A stretch of DNA of 64,000 bases from Dolomedes plantarius (taxonomy: Eukaryota; Arthropoda; Arachnida; Araneae; Dolomedidae): assembly GCA_907164885.2 (NCBI GenBank), contig OU015497.1:68717480-68781479 (forward strand), read 5' to 3'. Positions within the stretch are counted from its first letter, which is position 1. Every line of letters starts with the position of its first letter. The notes under the pieces are model-generated. The model saw only the letters and a list, made by a program, of their open reading frames with translations. It did not search any database and had not been told where the DNA came from. Of this stretch, positions 23,826 to 34,969 are shown piece after piece. The translations under genes were made by a program, and so were the position numbers.

Positions 23826-25248
23826 TTAAAACTAAACACAGTATAAATAACTTAGAAAAATTGCATGTCAAATGTTATACGCATGAATAAAAAGGAAACC
23901 CAATATAAAAAACCATAAATTTACAATAATTTCCTCAGAATTCAGATAGATTTAGCCTTTCATCAATGGAGCAAAAAAACCCTGAAAAGTAAAATATAAA
24001 ATATATGCATTTAAATAAACCACTAAAAGCTGAAAAGGAAATATGTCAAATTGTCGAATGTTTGTTAACCAAAATCAATTTAAAAACTAAACACGGTATA
24101 AGATACTGTGTTTAGTTTTTAAATTGATTTTAAACATAGAAAAGATATAGCCTTTATCATTGGAGCACAAAATACTAAAAAGTAAAACATGAAATATATA
24201 AATTTATAATAAACCTACAAAAATCCATTAAAAAACTAAACGCAGTATAAATAACATAGAAAAAAAGCTTACGAAATGTTATACATATTAATAATATGAA
24301 AACCTAATTAAAAATGTATAAATGTATAATAAACTCCTCAGATTTCAGTTATATTCGGTATTTCATGATAAAAAAGCTGAAAAAAAATAAAAATAATAAT
24401 TTTAAAAATAATAAAATAAAATAAAAATTTAAATTTAAAAAATAATAAAAAAAAATAATAAAAAAAATAATAATAAAATAAAAGCTGAAATAAAAAAGCC
24501 TTAAAAAAAGCTGAAATAACAGGTCTAGCAAAATTCACACGATTCTGCATTCGAACACGGGTTGAGAGCATGGTACTTGCGGGGACTTTCCGAATGCGCC
24601 ACGAAGACACGGTGTTCAACTGAGAAAAGTGAAACATATTCGCTATTGGAAAGTTGTGGGCTGGTGATTATACATGTCAGAGGAGTTTTTAGTCAAAAAT
24701 AATTTAGAAGGATAGAAGCTTAGTCTTTAGCTCTTCAATTGACACAAAGATATAGGAGAGGGGGATTGCAGTAGCGATTAAAAAAGATCTCACGTCACTT
24801 AGCTTGGTTGATTCGAATTTTCCATCGCGTGTCGAAAGTATCAATATGCCGTTGGATCTGATCTATTTTAGAGTATAAAATCTGACTTGAAAGATTATTA
24901 TTTTAATTTATTATTCTGGTTTAATATATGGCTTGAAACATTTTTATTTTATTTATTTTTATCTTTTCGCTCGCTGTTTGCTAACTAAACCTAACATGGA
25001 CGCCATTATCCAGAGGGGTGATTCCACAAACTGTAACAGTTTCCATTTACCGGACGCATCCCCTCATAAATTGTTGGTTTTTTATTAATCAATTAAAAAT
25101 ATAAAAACATTTTCTATCGGATCAAATTGTGAATCTAAAACATTCTCGAATCAGCTTAATCGCACATACAAAATTTCATAAAATCAGTCTAGTCGTTTAG
25201 GAGGAGTTCAGTGACATACACACGGACAGAAAAAATATATAAATAAAG
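23826..25248 (+). mobile_element. family R interspersed repeat, 3' portion
   Basis: The repeat resumes directly after the piggyBac element with AACTAAACACAGTATAAA. It carries further copies of the CTTTCATCA and ACTAAACACAGTAT segments, a long A-rich tract at about 24370-24510, and ends with ATTTCATAAAATCAG, GGAGGAGTTCAGTGACATAC and ATATATAAATAAAGATATA. The end resembles the end of the second copy near 61160-61277 (a CATACATACA tract followed by TTTATATAGATAA). No coding capacity was found. Confidence 0.55.
24071..24131. repeat. perfect 24-bp inverted repeat (hairpin)
   Basis: Bases 24071-24094 and 24108-24131 are exact reverse complements (the arm begins AAAATCAATTTAAAAACTAA) with a 13-base loop. 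The arm is a family R unit, so this is an inverted re-copy of the repeat onto itself. Confidence 0.9.
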
Positions 25249-25273
25249 ATATATATATATATATATATATATA
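25249..25273. repeat. (AT)n run at the Tc1 insertion point
   Basis: A short dinucleotide array ends exactly at the TA target of the Tc1 element that follows; a similar TATATATA run resumes after its right end at 26485. Confidence 0.9.
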
Positions 25274-26484
25274 CACTGAAGTGCCACTAAATTAGGGATA
25301 GCAAAGCCTATGCAAATTGTGTAGCACTGCGCATCATGTATGCGCAAGTGAGGGCGCTGTGGTAACTGCATATATAGCGCGTACTGTGGTTGTTCTAAAT
25401 TAGTTGTTGGAATTGCCAGTATGGGTAAACTGCCTGATTTAGACGCCTTCGATCGAGGACAAATCGCAGGTGCCTGACGCATGGGCTATTCAATTTCCAA
25501 AATCGTCAGACAGCTAGGATTTTCAAGGTCGACAGTGTCAAGAGTATACCAAGAATACATGGATGGTGGAAAAAAAACTAGCGATCGGGCAAACTGCAAA
25601 GGACAATTAGCCTTGACAGTGCGTGGTGAGAGACGGCTCAGGCGTAATGTACGTAGCCAGCGAAGCCAAACATTAGCTCAAATTACCACCCAGTTTAATG
25701 ACGGTGCCAGTCGTACAGTCAGTAAACGGACTGTGCAACGCTCGCTTCACCGTAAGGGTTTCGGGAGCTGTCGACCTACGAGAGTACCATTGCTCTATAC
25801 TCGCCATCGGGCTGCACGTCTTGCCTGGGCAAGAGAGCACAGAGACTGGAGTATAGAGAACTGGAAACGAGTAGCATGGAGTGATGAGTTTCGATTCCGA
25901 CTACTTAACGCCGACGGGAGGCTGAGAATATGGCGTCAGGCTCATGAAGCCATGGATCCTGCATGCCTGGCTGGAACTGTACAAGGGCATGGTGGCTCAA
26001 TCATGGTCTGGGGTGTTTTTTCGTGGCACAGTTTGGGATCTTTGGTGCGTGTACCAACCTCCCTCAATGCAATTCGGTACGTAGAGTTGACCTCCATCCG
26101 TTTATGCTGTTCTGTTATCCGCACGGTAATGGAGTTTTCCAGCAAGACAACTGTACCTCTCACAAGTCCCGGTTGGCTACTGGCTGGTTGGATGAGGTAT
26201 TCCTCTGACTTCTCTGTCATGAATTGGCCACCTAGAAGCCCAGACTTAAATCCTATTGAGCATCTTTGGGATGTTTTGGAACAAGGCGGGAAAGGCCATC
26301 ACACAGCACCAAAGAACCTTACTGAATAATGGACAGCTTTAGCCAATATTTAACAAGCCATTCCCGTGGAACGTTTCCAGAAACTTGTTGAATCTATGTC
26401 TCGTCGTGTGGCAGCCGTTATCAAGGCCAGAGGAGGCCCAATTCGTTACTAGGTAGGTATCCCTAATTCAGTGGCACTTCAGTG
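25274..26484 (+). mobile_element. Tc1-type DNA transposon, 1211 bp, defective
   Basis: The terminal inverted repeats are 27 bp long and differ at one position (25274-25300 and 26458-26484; both begin CACTGAAGTGCCACT). TA lies immediately outside each end, as required for Tc1/mariner integration. The element carries a single transposase frame on the plus strand and has normal Tc1 length. The copy has accumulated stops but keeps sharp ends, so it may still be a substrate for transposase supplied in trans. Confidence 0.93.
25421..26452 (+). pseudogene. Tc1-family transposase (DD34E), broken
   Basis: The protein starts MGKLPDLDAFDRGQIAGA and reads through an N-terminal helix-turn-helix domain (SISKIVRQLGFSRSTVSRVY). 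It continues to the catalytic core with WSDEFRF (first Asp) and to SPDLNPIEHLW (catalytic Glu). The middle Asp motif, FQQDNCTSHKS, is present but in another frame. A frameshift near 26085 and a compensating one near 26205 put about 40 codons out of phase. In-frame stops occur at 25474-25476 (TGA where related proteins have Arg, consistent with CGA to TGA), at 26327-26329 and at 26351-26353. The C-terminus ends ARGGPIRY at 26452, as in related Tc1 proteins. It would bind the terminal repeats and cut and paste the element if intact; this copy cannot. Confidence 0.92.
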
Positions 26485-27341
<857 letters not shown>

Positions 27342-27810
27342 GTATATACATACGCATAATTTCAATGGTTCTGGTAAGGTTATTAATAGTATTTTCATTT
27401 TAAAATAGGCTTTGTAATGAAACAATACCTAATTTACTTGAATATCACTTTTAATCTTTTAAATGAATGGACGAAAAGAAAATAAAACTTCATTCAATTT
27501 TCGCTGTTATTATGAGAGAAATTTTTAATAAAATGTTAGTTTTCTAGGCAGGTAGAGATAGATTTTATTTTAGGATGAATATGTAAATTTAATTCACTCT
27601 TTTTGCATACTCTTTTGTATTCAAGAGAATGGCGTGATTGAGTCTATTAATATATCTGCAATATTTCGAACTTTCTCACTTAAAATGTAAATTTTCACAA
27701 CGAAGTTTAAGGAGGAAAGTAATTTTTATTCATAAGTTACAAGCAAGATTCATTTGAGTTCCAAAGTTAAGAAAAATGCCTGAACGAAATTTGCCTTTTA
27801 TCTTATCATG

Positions 27811-27811
<1 letters not shown>
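27342..27811. other. AT-rich sequence, no gene recognised
   Basis: No feature recognised. Confidence 0.5.

Positions 27812-27895
<84 letters not shown>
27812..27895. repeat. (AT)n array, about 84 bp
   Basis: Uninterrupted dinucleotide run. Confidence 0.97.
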
Positions 27896-27896
<1 letters not shown>

Positions 27897-28295
27897 AAAA
27901 TTTTCTAAAAATATTCTAAACTTACGTAACTAACATTTACTAACTGATCATTTCTCTTTTGGGTTACGTTATCGGATTCAACATGAATGCAAGAATTTAT
28001 ACCAAAATTTTAAACATAAAGTATGATTTACATAAAACTATAGTAAAACTTACATTTTTAAGTCAGAATATATTAAATCAGTTGAAACAGATATTTATAT
28101 AAAAGAAAATGTTTTTATTGATGCTATTGGATAGCTATAGATTTGCATCCCTGACTACTGTATAAAATATTCCTTTTCAATACAAAAAATTTATTTCGAA
28201 TATTTGATATATTAATAGAATAATGACTATCCGATATGTGGTTTTTGTTGGATGTAAGATGCAAGATTATTTTTTAAATTCATATTACTATGTAT
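27896..28295. other. AT-rich sequence, no gene recognised
   Basis: No feature recognised. Confidence 0.5.
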
Positions 28296-28305
28296 AAATA
28301 AATAA

Positions 28306-28380
<75 letters not shown>
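28296..28380. repeat. (AAAT)n to (AT)n compound array
   Basis: A few AAAT/AAATAT units grade into about 60 bp of pure AT. Confidence 0.95.
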
Positions 28381-28381
<1 letters not shown>

Positions 28382-28394
28382 CAGTAACTATTAT

Positions 28395-28685
28395 TAAGGG
28401 CCTCAGTAATAGTGTTAAACCGGTTACAAACTATTGAATACATTTCTATTCTAGCCCGATAATCATTAGGTGTCATTGCTTTGTCAATAGCCACAATAAT
28501 ATCAAACAGTGTGAAACCAGTTACAAACATTTATTCATAGTTCTTTTTTAGCCCGGGAAGGATTTGATGTTATTGCCTTTTATATAGCCACAATGATAAC
28601 AAAAAGTCTCAAACCAGTTACAGACTAATGAATTTAATACTTTAACTCCCCAGCAAGAATTAGCTATGATTGCCTTTATGTTTAA
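28395..28685 (+). repeat. three-copy tandem repeat, 97-bp period
   Basis: AAACC(G/A)GTTACAAAC recurs at 28417, 28514 and, as AAACCAGTTACAGAC, at 28611, giving two spacings of 97. Each copy also holds a TAGCC(C/A) segment and an ATTGC(T/C)TT segment in the same order. Copies differ by scattered substitutions, so the array is old. Confidence 0.85.
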
Positions 28686-29879
28686 TTCAAAATTGGATTG
28701 TAAAGCTCTCTGGACTGTTCAAAAATAAAATTGTGAATTTCAAGATTATTCAGAAATTCATTTGATCATATGGTCAGCTGAATAATTTATTTGTGAATTG
28801 TCCAAAAAGGATACTCACACCAAATTCTAATTTGCAATATAAAGAACTATATTAATAATTTCAAAATAAGTTAATATTAGTTAATATTTTATTTCGTTAT
28901 TGAAATTAAGAAGTTTTTGCTTCTGTTATAATTTGTCCCCGAGTTCCCACGATTAATAAGGATAATAATTTTAGGAAAAAAAATTATTACATTTACTGGA
29001 ATAATTTTTTCAATATTCTATTTTTCTTTTCTGAATCGCTTTTGACGAGGTCACTTTTCTTAATAGGAAAACGATATATTAAATGTGAACAAATTGTGAT
29101 TCTGATATACAGTTTCTATTTTCAGTTAATATCTACTTAACAAACAAAAGAATTCAGATTAACGAAAAGCTGCGTATAGATAATAAATCACTTTAACTGG
29201 CAGGAAGAGCTGTGCTGCCCCACCCTTGAGGGACTCTCATTTTGGTATTCAGTTCCATAGGGAATCGCTACTGTTAGACCCTCTTCTGTCATTTACCGAA
29301 AGATATTTCATACAAAATGTTAATTACTCAATTACTAAAAATGACCCATTTCAATTAATCTGCTTTAATGAGCAGAATAGTCACGTATTGCAATAAGATA
29401 CAAAGAAATATTCGTCTACCCCTAAAATGTCTTTAAGCTATTTTTAAGGGCAAAAAAGAATGCTAAAAGTAACGTACCATGCTAAGAATGTGAATTTATG
29501 TATGGATATAATTAGAAATATATCTGTATCAAAATCTATTTATTTATTTATCTGTCTATCTATCTATGTCACATTATCATTACATGCTCAAAAAAACTCA
29601 TTTCTATAAAAGAGTTCTATTTATTAGAATGAAAATTTTGGGGATGATAACATACGATAACACAGACAAAAATAAGTGTAAACGGAAAAGTGGCATATAA
29701 GTGCATATAATAATGTAAAAATTAAATTTGCAATAAAGTGTGACATTTTGATTTTAGAGAAAAAGTAATAACTCAGAAGTGTAGATTTATGGGATTAATA
29801 GGAAATGTAATGTCTCCTAACTCATATACACATATCGGAACGCGATTTTATGCCCTCAATAAGGTGGCAAATTAAAGTT
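28686..29879. other. AT-rich sequence, no gene recognised
   Basis: A short TATC/TATT tract lies near 29537-29567. There is no coding or transposon signal. Confidence 0.5.
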
Positions 29880-30700
29880 TGCGGAAGTATATTCTACATC
29901 TCCATCAATGTGGTCTGAAAGGCGTTGCGATCTCTAGGTGGAGACTTTCACCGGGCAGTAGCTCTTCCAAGGGCATCCCATAAGTTCTCAATCCGGTTCA
30001 GATTAGGAGATTTTGTTGACCAGTTTATTCGCTCAGTAGCCTTCGCTTTCAAGAAATTCATCAATCAGATTTACTCGATATGGACGCGCATTATCATCCA
30101 TAAATAGACAATCAAATCCACATGCACCTCTAAAAAGCCTTATGCAGGGTTCCAAGACTTCATCTCGATAGATCTGGTCAGGCACGAATTCTCTCTCGAA
30201 CTCGTGCGTGGAACTATGTCCATTGATCATTATGTCTCTCCATACAATAAGACCTCAACAGCTGGAATGTTAATTTTCCCTTATGTCGGAAGATTTCGAG
30301 TTCCTGCTCTCTCTTGATGGAAACATGTTTAGAATCAGAAGTTAAACAGAACCTCTACTCGTCACTGAAGAAAACACGTACCCATTGTTGTTCTCCCCAG
30401 ATCTGATGTTCTCTGCACCAATTCAGGCGGGACCTCTTAAGTCGCGAGGTAACAGAAACACAAAACTTTCGCTTTCTATTATAAATGCATTTCTCATTAA
30501 GCTTTTTTCAAAACAGTTTGTCGCGATACTGTAGTTTCAGTGGTGTCTGCAAGCTCTAAACTCAACTGCCTAGCAAACGATTCTATGTTGCAACAGGCAC
30601 TTAAGGATGCTTAGCGATCTTCAGAAACAGTTGTTATTGTTCTATGGCCGTCTCCAAGTATTCCAGCAAGAGTTCCAAAATCATGAATTTCTCTCCAGAG
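29880..30700 (-). pseudogene. Tc1-family transposase relic
   Basis: Minus-strand translation gives a block (30230-29925) containing YRDEVLEPCIRLFRGACGFD and then FMDDNARPYRVNLIDEFLESE. This is the middle catalytic Asp motif (DNARP) and the helix that follows it in Tc1 transposases. Upstream pieces in other frames include TMGTCFLQ (the position of the first catalytic Asp, where relatives read V-F-F-S-D-E) and ERAGTRNLPT. An N-terminal part, FARQLSLELADTT, lies near 30560. Several stops and frameshifts separate the pieces, and the C-terminal Glu region is not readable. I could not identify terminal inverted repeats, so the element's limits are unknown. It is older than the Tc1 copies at 25.3 and 38.1 kb. 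Confidence 0.75.
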
Positions 30701-31105
30701 GGTGAGTCTTTCTGTCTATAAGCATGCAGCCATCTTGACACATACATGAACGTTTGCCAAACCTCTCAACGGCCTACAGCTATCCAATTAGAGATTTGTC
30801 TTAATGATACTTCGGAAGGTTACAAAACTGTTTTCAGTCGTTTCACACCGAAATCATATATTAATTTTCAGAAGCTCTCATAGAAAAGTGGCTATGTGCA
30901 AAACGCTTGCCCCGACTCTATAATATTACTTTATTGCATAATGTAACACAAGAATCTTTATGGGAGAAAAAATTTGCTGAAAGTTGATTGGATGGTTATC
31001 ATTAAGTTTGTGCTTTGTTCGTTTCCCTGGAAAATAAATGTTATTTATGGTTTATTGTATGACATTTCATTTTTTTATGTAAAGATGAATTTGGACACCA
31101 GCGTG
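30701..31105. other. flank of the Tc1 relic, nothing recognised
   Basis: It may include the eroded 5' end of the relic, but no terminal repeat is evident. Confidence 0.4.

Positions 31106-31145
<40 letters not shown>
31106..31145. repeat. (AT)n array, about 40 bp
   Basis: Dinucleotide run preceded by GTGTATATGTAT. Confidence 0.95.
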
Positions 31146-31146
<1 letters not shown>

Positions 31147-31573
31147 CATAAAAATCCCTATACCCAACTCAAATTCTAAATTGCCTTGGGCGTTTTCGCG
31201 ATTGAGCTATTTTCGCTTCTGATTCCAAGAAGAAAGCAATATTTGCGTCCCTTCAAAAAATATAATTTCTAGCCCATCTTTACGCAATAATAATACGTCA
31301 CCTCTGACATCAGAGTCATAGTTTCAGCCAGTGGCTACAAACCTGTGATCACATGGCAAGACGCTCATAAAGTTTATATAAGTTCAACATACCTCGAAGA
31401 GAAGATTTTGGCGTGGCACTGTTGCCTAGTAAACCGCCGTCATCGATGTCAATAAATGGATAAATAAACGTATGTGTTAATGAAGATATTAGTCTTTCTG
31501 GTTACGACTACAAGTTTTTGAGGTGTGATATGCCGACTCCGGTCTCCGTTAACATGGGGCTGGGTCGGTATAT
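31146..31573. other. no gene recognised
   Basis: Slightly less AT-rich than average. No motif was recognised. Confidence 0.5.

Positions 31574-31967
<394 letters not shown>

Positions 31968-32026
<59 letters not shown>
31968..32026. repeat. (AT)n-(AG)n compound array
   Basis: About 40 bp of AT is followed by about 18 bp of AG. Confidence 0.97.
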
Positions 32027-32814
32027 CATATTGCATACTAAACATATAATAAAAGCTACGAATTGTGTGATAAAATTTCTACTTGGTATCATTATTTAAT
32101 AAAAAACCTGCAGTTCAATTATACAAACCAACTGTAATATAATCTATGCATGTAGTTATTTTTAAAGTATAATATTTGTATAAAAATGTCTTTCAATTCT
32201 AAGTGAACTTGCATGTTGTTTGCATCGTATCTAATATTCTTAGAGAAAATAATAAAAATTGTGATACAAGGTGTAACCAGAAAGAAAAATACATTTATTA
32301 TCACCCTACTTCTTTTTCTTTCCTCAAATAGTGTAAGCACAGTTATTAAATTACGATTGAAATTCTCTGAAGATCTTAATTGATCTTAACATTGTAATTC
32401 ATGTAGAAATTTTATTTATGAATAATAGGAACTCTGACTCAAAGTGTGTTTCATATCTGACACAAAGTGTGTAAATATCGTTATAATTGCCCTTTCTTTC
32501 AATCTTATAATTAAATGCAAGTTCTTACATTTTCATTTTACGTAAAGAAATCTGATGAGCACTTAATTTGTACACTTTCAAATCTGCGTATGTTTGAGAT
32601 CAGATATAATTACTTAAATTAATAAAAAAAAATCTTCAAATACATCCAGAACACTACCTACATTAGAAGAAAATTCACGATATTAAAGAATATCTACAAT
32701 CTACAGACAAATTAAAGCAAGTCGATTTTTTTAACCTATTTAGAAAAGTAATAACAAATATTTGCAATGCTATGTTACGAATATTAAATTATGAGCTCAG
32801 TAAAATTTTTATTC
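32027..32814. other. AT-rich sequence, no gene recognised
   Basis: No feature recognised before the G-rich element. Confidence 0.5.
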
Positions 32815-33425
32815 GGGGGCGTTAATTAATTAAGTGAGGTTCTTTTTTTTTTTTGGGGGGGGGGGGGGGAGGGAGTCGAGCCGAATCTCACCCAATGTCA
32901 CGTGGGGGAGGGGGGGGTCTCGGCAAATATCACGTAATTTTTTTTTCGCAAGAAACAGTGTAAAATTGCGAGAAAACTGGGTTATACAAGTAAAACATGT
33001 TTCTACACTAAAAAAAGGCTAAATCATACACAATAGTTCCAATAGTCATTCTTGAGACCGCACATGAGTCCCTGTGGACTGAATTAGAATGAATATTCTT
33101 TTACGAATGTTAGTAGTTCCTATTTAAGTATTTTATTGTTCGATTTACTCACTGTGACTCTAGACTACGTTCTTAGTAGTCTTAAATACTAATCTTCACA
33201 AGTCTTAAATAAAAATAATTAAGCAAATTATTTTTTTTAAATAAATCCAACCCAATCAAGCACAGATTAACGTATTTACACTAAAAATAGGCATTTTGAT
33301 AAATCTCCCGTGAGATTTTGGGGGGGGGGGGAGGGGTCGGCCCAAATCTCACGACATCTCACCGGGGGGGAGGGAGGGGGTAAACAAATCGCCAAAATCA
33401 CCTCACGTAATTAATGGACGCCCCC
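32815..33425. mobile_element. G-rich MITE-like element with inverted ends
   Basis: The left end GGGGGCGTTAATTAATTA and the right end, whose reverse complement is GGGGGCGTCCATTAATTA, match. Both continue into (A/C)GTGAGGT. Inside each end lies a G tract (about 32856-32875; about 33320-33332 and 33364-33380) next to CTCAC/GTGAG motifs, so the subterminal regions also mirror each other. There is no coding frame. TTC borders both sides and may be a 3-bp target duplication, but that is too short to be sure. The superfamily is undetermined. Confidence 0.65.
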
Positions 33426-33898
33426 TTCTAAAAGATTTAATCAAATTATATAATGACATGAAACCATGTCACTTTCATTCTTTTTTTCAAAATACGTTAA
33501 TGATAATTTTTAACTTTGAATTTTAGCGTTTGAAAAGTAAAAATTTACAGCAATTGACAAAAATTTGTTAGTGAAGATTTTAAATGGTACTTTAAACAAT
33601 ACGCATGATTACAAATTGGTTTAAAACTGTGATAACATTGATATTTGTGATAAAACACTCACCATAGACAATTATGAAACGAAAACCTAATTCTATCCAC
33701 TCAATGCATTTTTTAATGAATAATCAAATTTTTCGATATCCTAAGAATTTATCAATACTCTTTCCGACGAATAACGATCTATTTAAACTGTATTTAAAAA
33801 TGTTCTCCAAGTAATTGCTTTGGTTGAGAACATTATGACTTTACATTCATTTTAATGAGATTAAAAACGAAAAGAAAGAGATTAATGTCTGTATATTG
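33426..33898. other. AT-rich sequence, no gene recognised
   Basis: No feature recognised. Confidence 0.5.

Positions 33899-33957
<59 letters not shown>
33899..33957. repeat. (AT)n array, about 59 bp
   Basis: Uninterrupted dinucleotide run. Confidence 0.97.
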
Positions 33958-33958
<1 letters not shown>

Positions 33959-34969
33959 CAATGCTCTCAGTCATTTAATCTCAATAAAAGAAATTCACTA
34001 TTAATGATGGGGGAATTTTTACATCAAACTTTTAAAACAAAATTAATACAGAGGAGAAAACGGAAATATTTGTAATTTAAAATATATTATTTATGCATAT
34101 CACTGATGAAATATGATAACAAAAGTTGGGTATATTTGAGGTAGGAGGATGGAGAAATAAGCAGAATTAAGACAGAAAAATCGTGATGAGGCAATTTACA
34201 CCAGACCAAAAATGCCCCTTACGAAAAATCCCCGTAACTTTAGTCTAAAATTCAAACATCAAACATTCAAAACATCAAAATTATTTCAGAGCAGAAAACG
34301 TAAATACTTATAATTTAAAAGCTTGTATTTATGCCTATCGAGGATAAGATGTGATAATAAAAGCAGGGTATCTTTGAGATAGGTTTTGGTTTGGTTTGGT
34401 GCAGTACGGTCAACTTTTTGCTACTTGAAGACTAATTAGACCGGGACCTACAGTTTAAAGCCGATTCCGAACGGCTACAAACAACCATGCCAACAGTGGG
34501 ACTCGAACCCACAGGATCTGCACCGAACGTCAGCGCCCTAGTCATTCAGCCATCGCCTAGGTCTTTGAGATTGGAGGATGGAGAAATAAATAGAATTAAG
34601 ACAGGATAAAATGAATACGGCAATTATTGCGTAAATGGACCTAGACTGCCAACTTATGAATAATGCTCGATGACCTTAGGCTAAAGTTATGCGCTGCATA
34701 ATGCAATGTATTATTATAAATAGAAAATGACATATATATAAGCTTTCAGTCATTAAATATAAATAATGTATCATCAATCATAGGGCAGTTTTTACATCAA
34801 AACTAATTCAGAGAAGAAAACGGAAATATTTATACCTATCGATGATAATATGTGATAACAAAATTAAGTTATCTTTGAGATAGGATGGGGAAGAAATAAG
34901 CAGAATTAAGACAGAAAATAAATGAATGCGGCAATTTACTAAAATGCGTAAATGGACCTTGGCAGCACT
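33958..34969 (+). repeat. three degenerate direct repeats of about 240-260 bp
   Basis: Copies lie at about 33960-34200, 34245-34640 (interrupted by a SINE) and 34735-34950. Each contains, in order, a GAGAAAACGGAAATA or GCAGAAAACGTAAATA segment, a (G/A)TGTGATAA-type segment, TATCTTTGAGAT(A/T)GG, and GAAATAA(G/A)(C/T)AGAATTAAGACAG followed by GCGGCAATT-like sequence. There is no coding capacity. The unit could be an eroded transposon end or a local segmental triplication. Confidence 0.75.
34384..34561 (-). mobile_element. tRNA-derived SINE with perfect B box and target duplication
   Basis: Read on the minus strand, the element starts CCTAGGCGATGGCTGAATGA (A-box region), then GGGTTCGAGTCCCAC, containing a perfect B box. 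It ends in a (CCAAA)n-type tail, seen as TTTGGTTTGGTTTGG on the plus strand. TCTTTGAGAT(A/T)GG flanks both sides (34371-34383 and 34562-34574), a 13-bp target-site duplication with one change. It sits inside the middle copy of the surrounding triplicated repeat, so it is younger than that triplication. Confidence 0.85.

Noticed and set aside
24338..24637. Phe/Leu/Ile-rich frame that looks like membrane helices
   Set aside because: It is the complement of an A-rich tract inside family R, so the hydrophobicity is an artefact of poly(T).
28395..28685. CRISPR-like array
   Set aside because: There are only three copies, whole units are repeated without unique spacers, and the context is eukaryotic.
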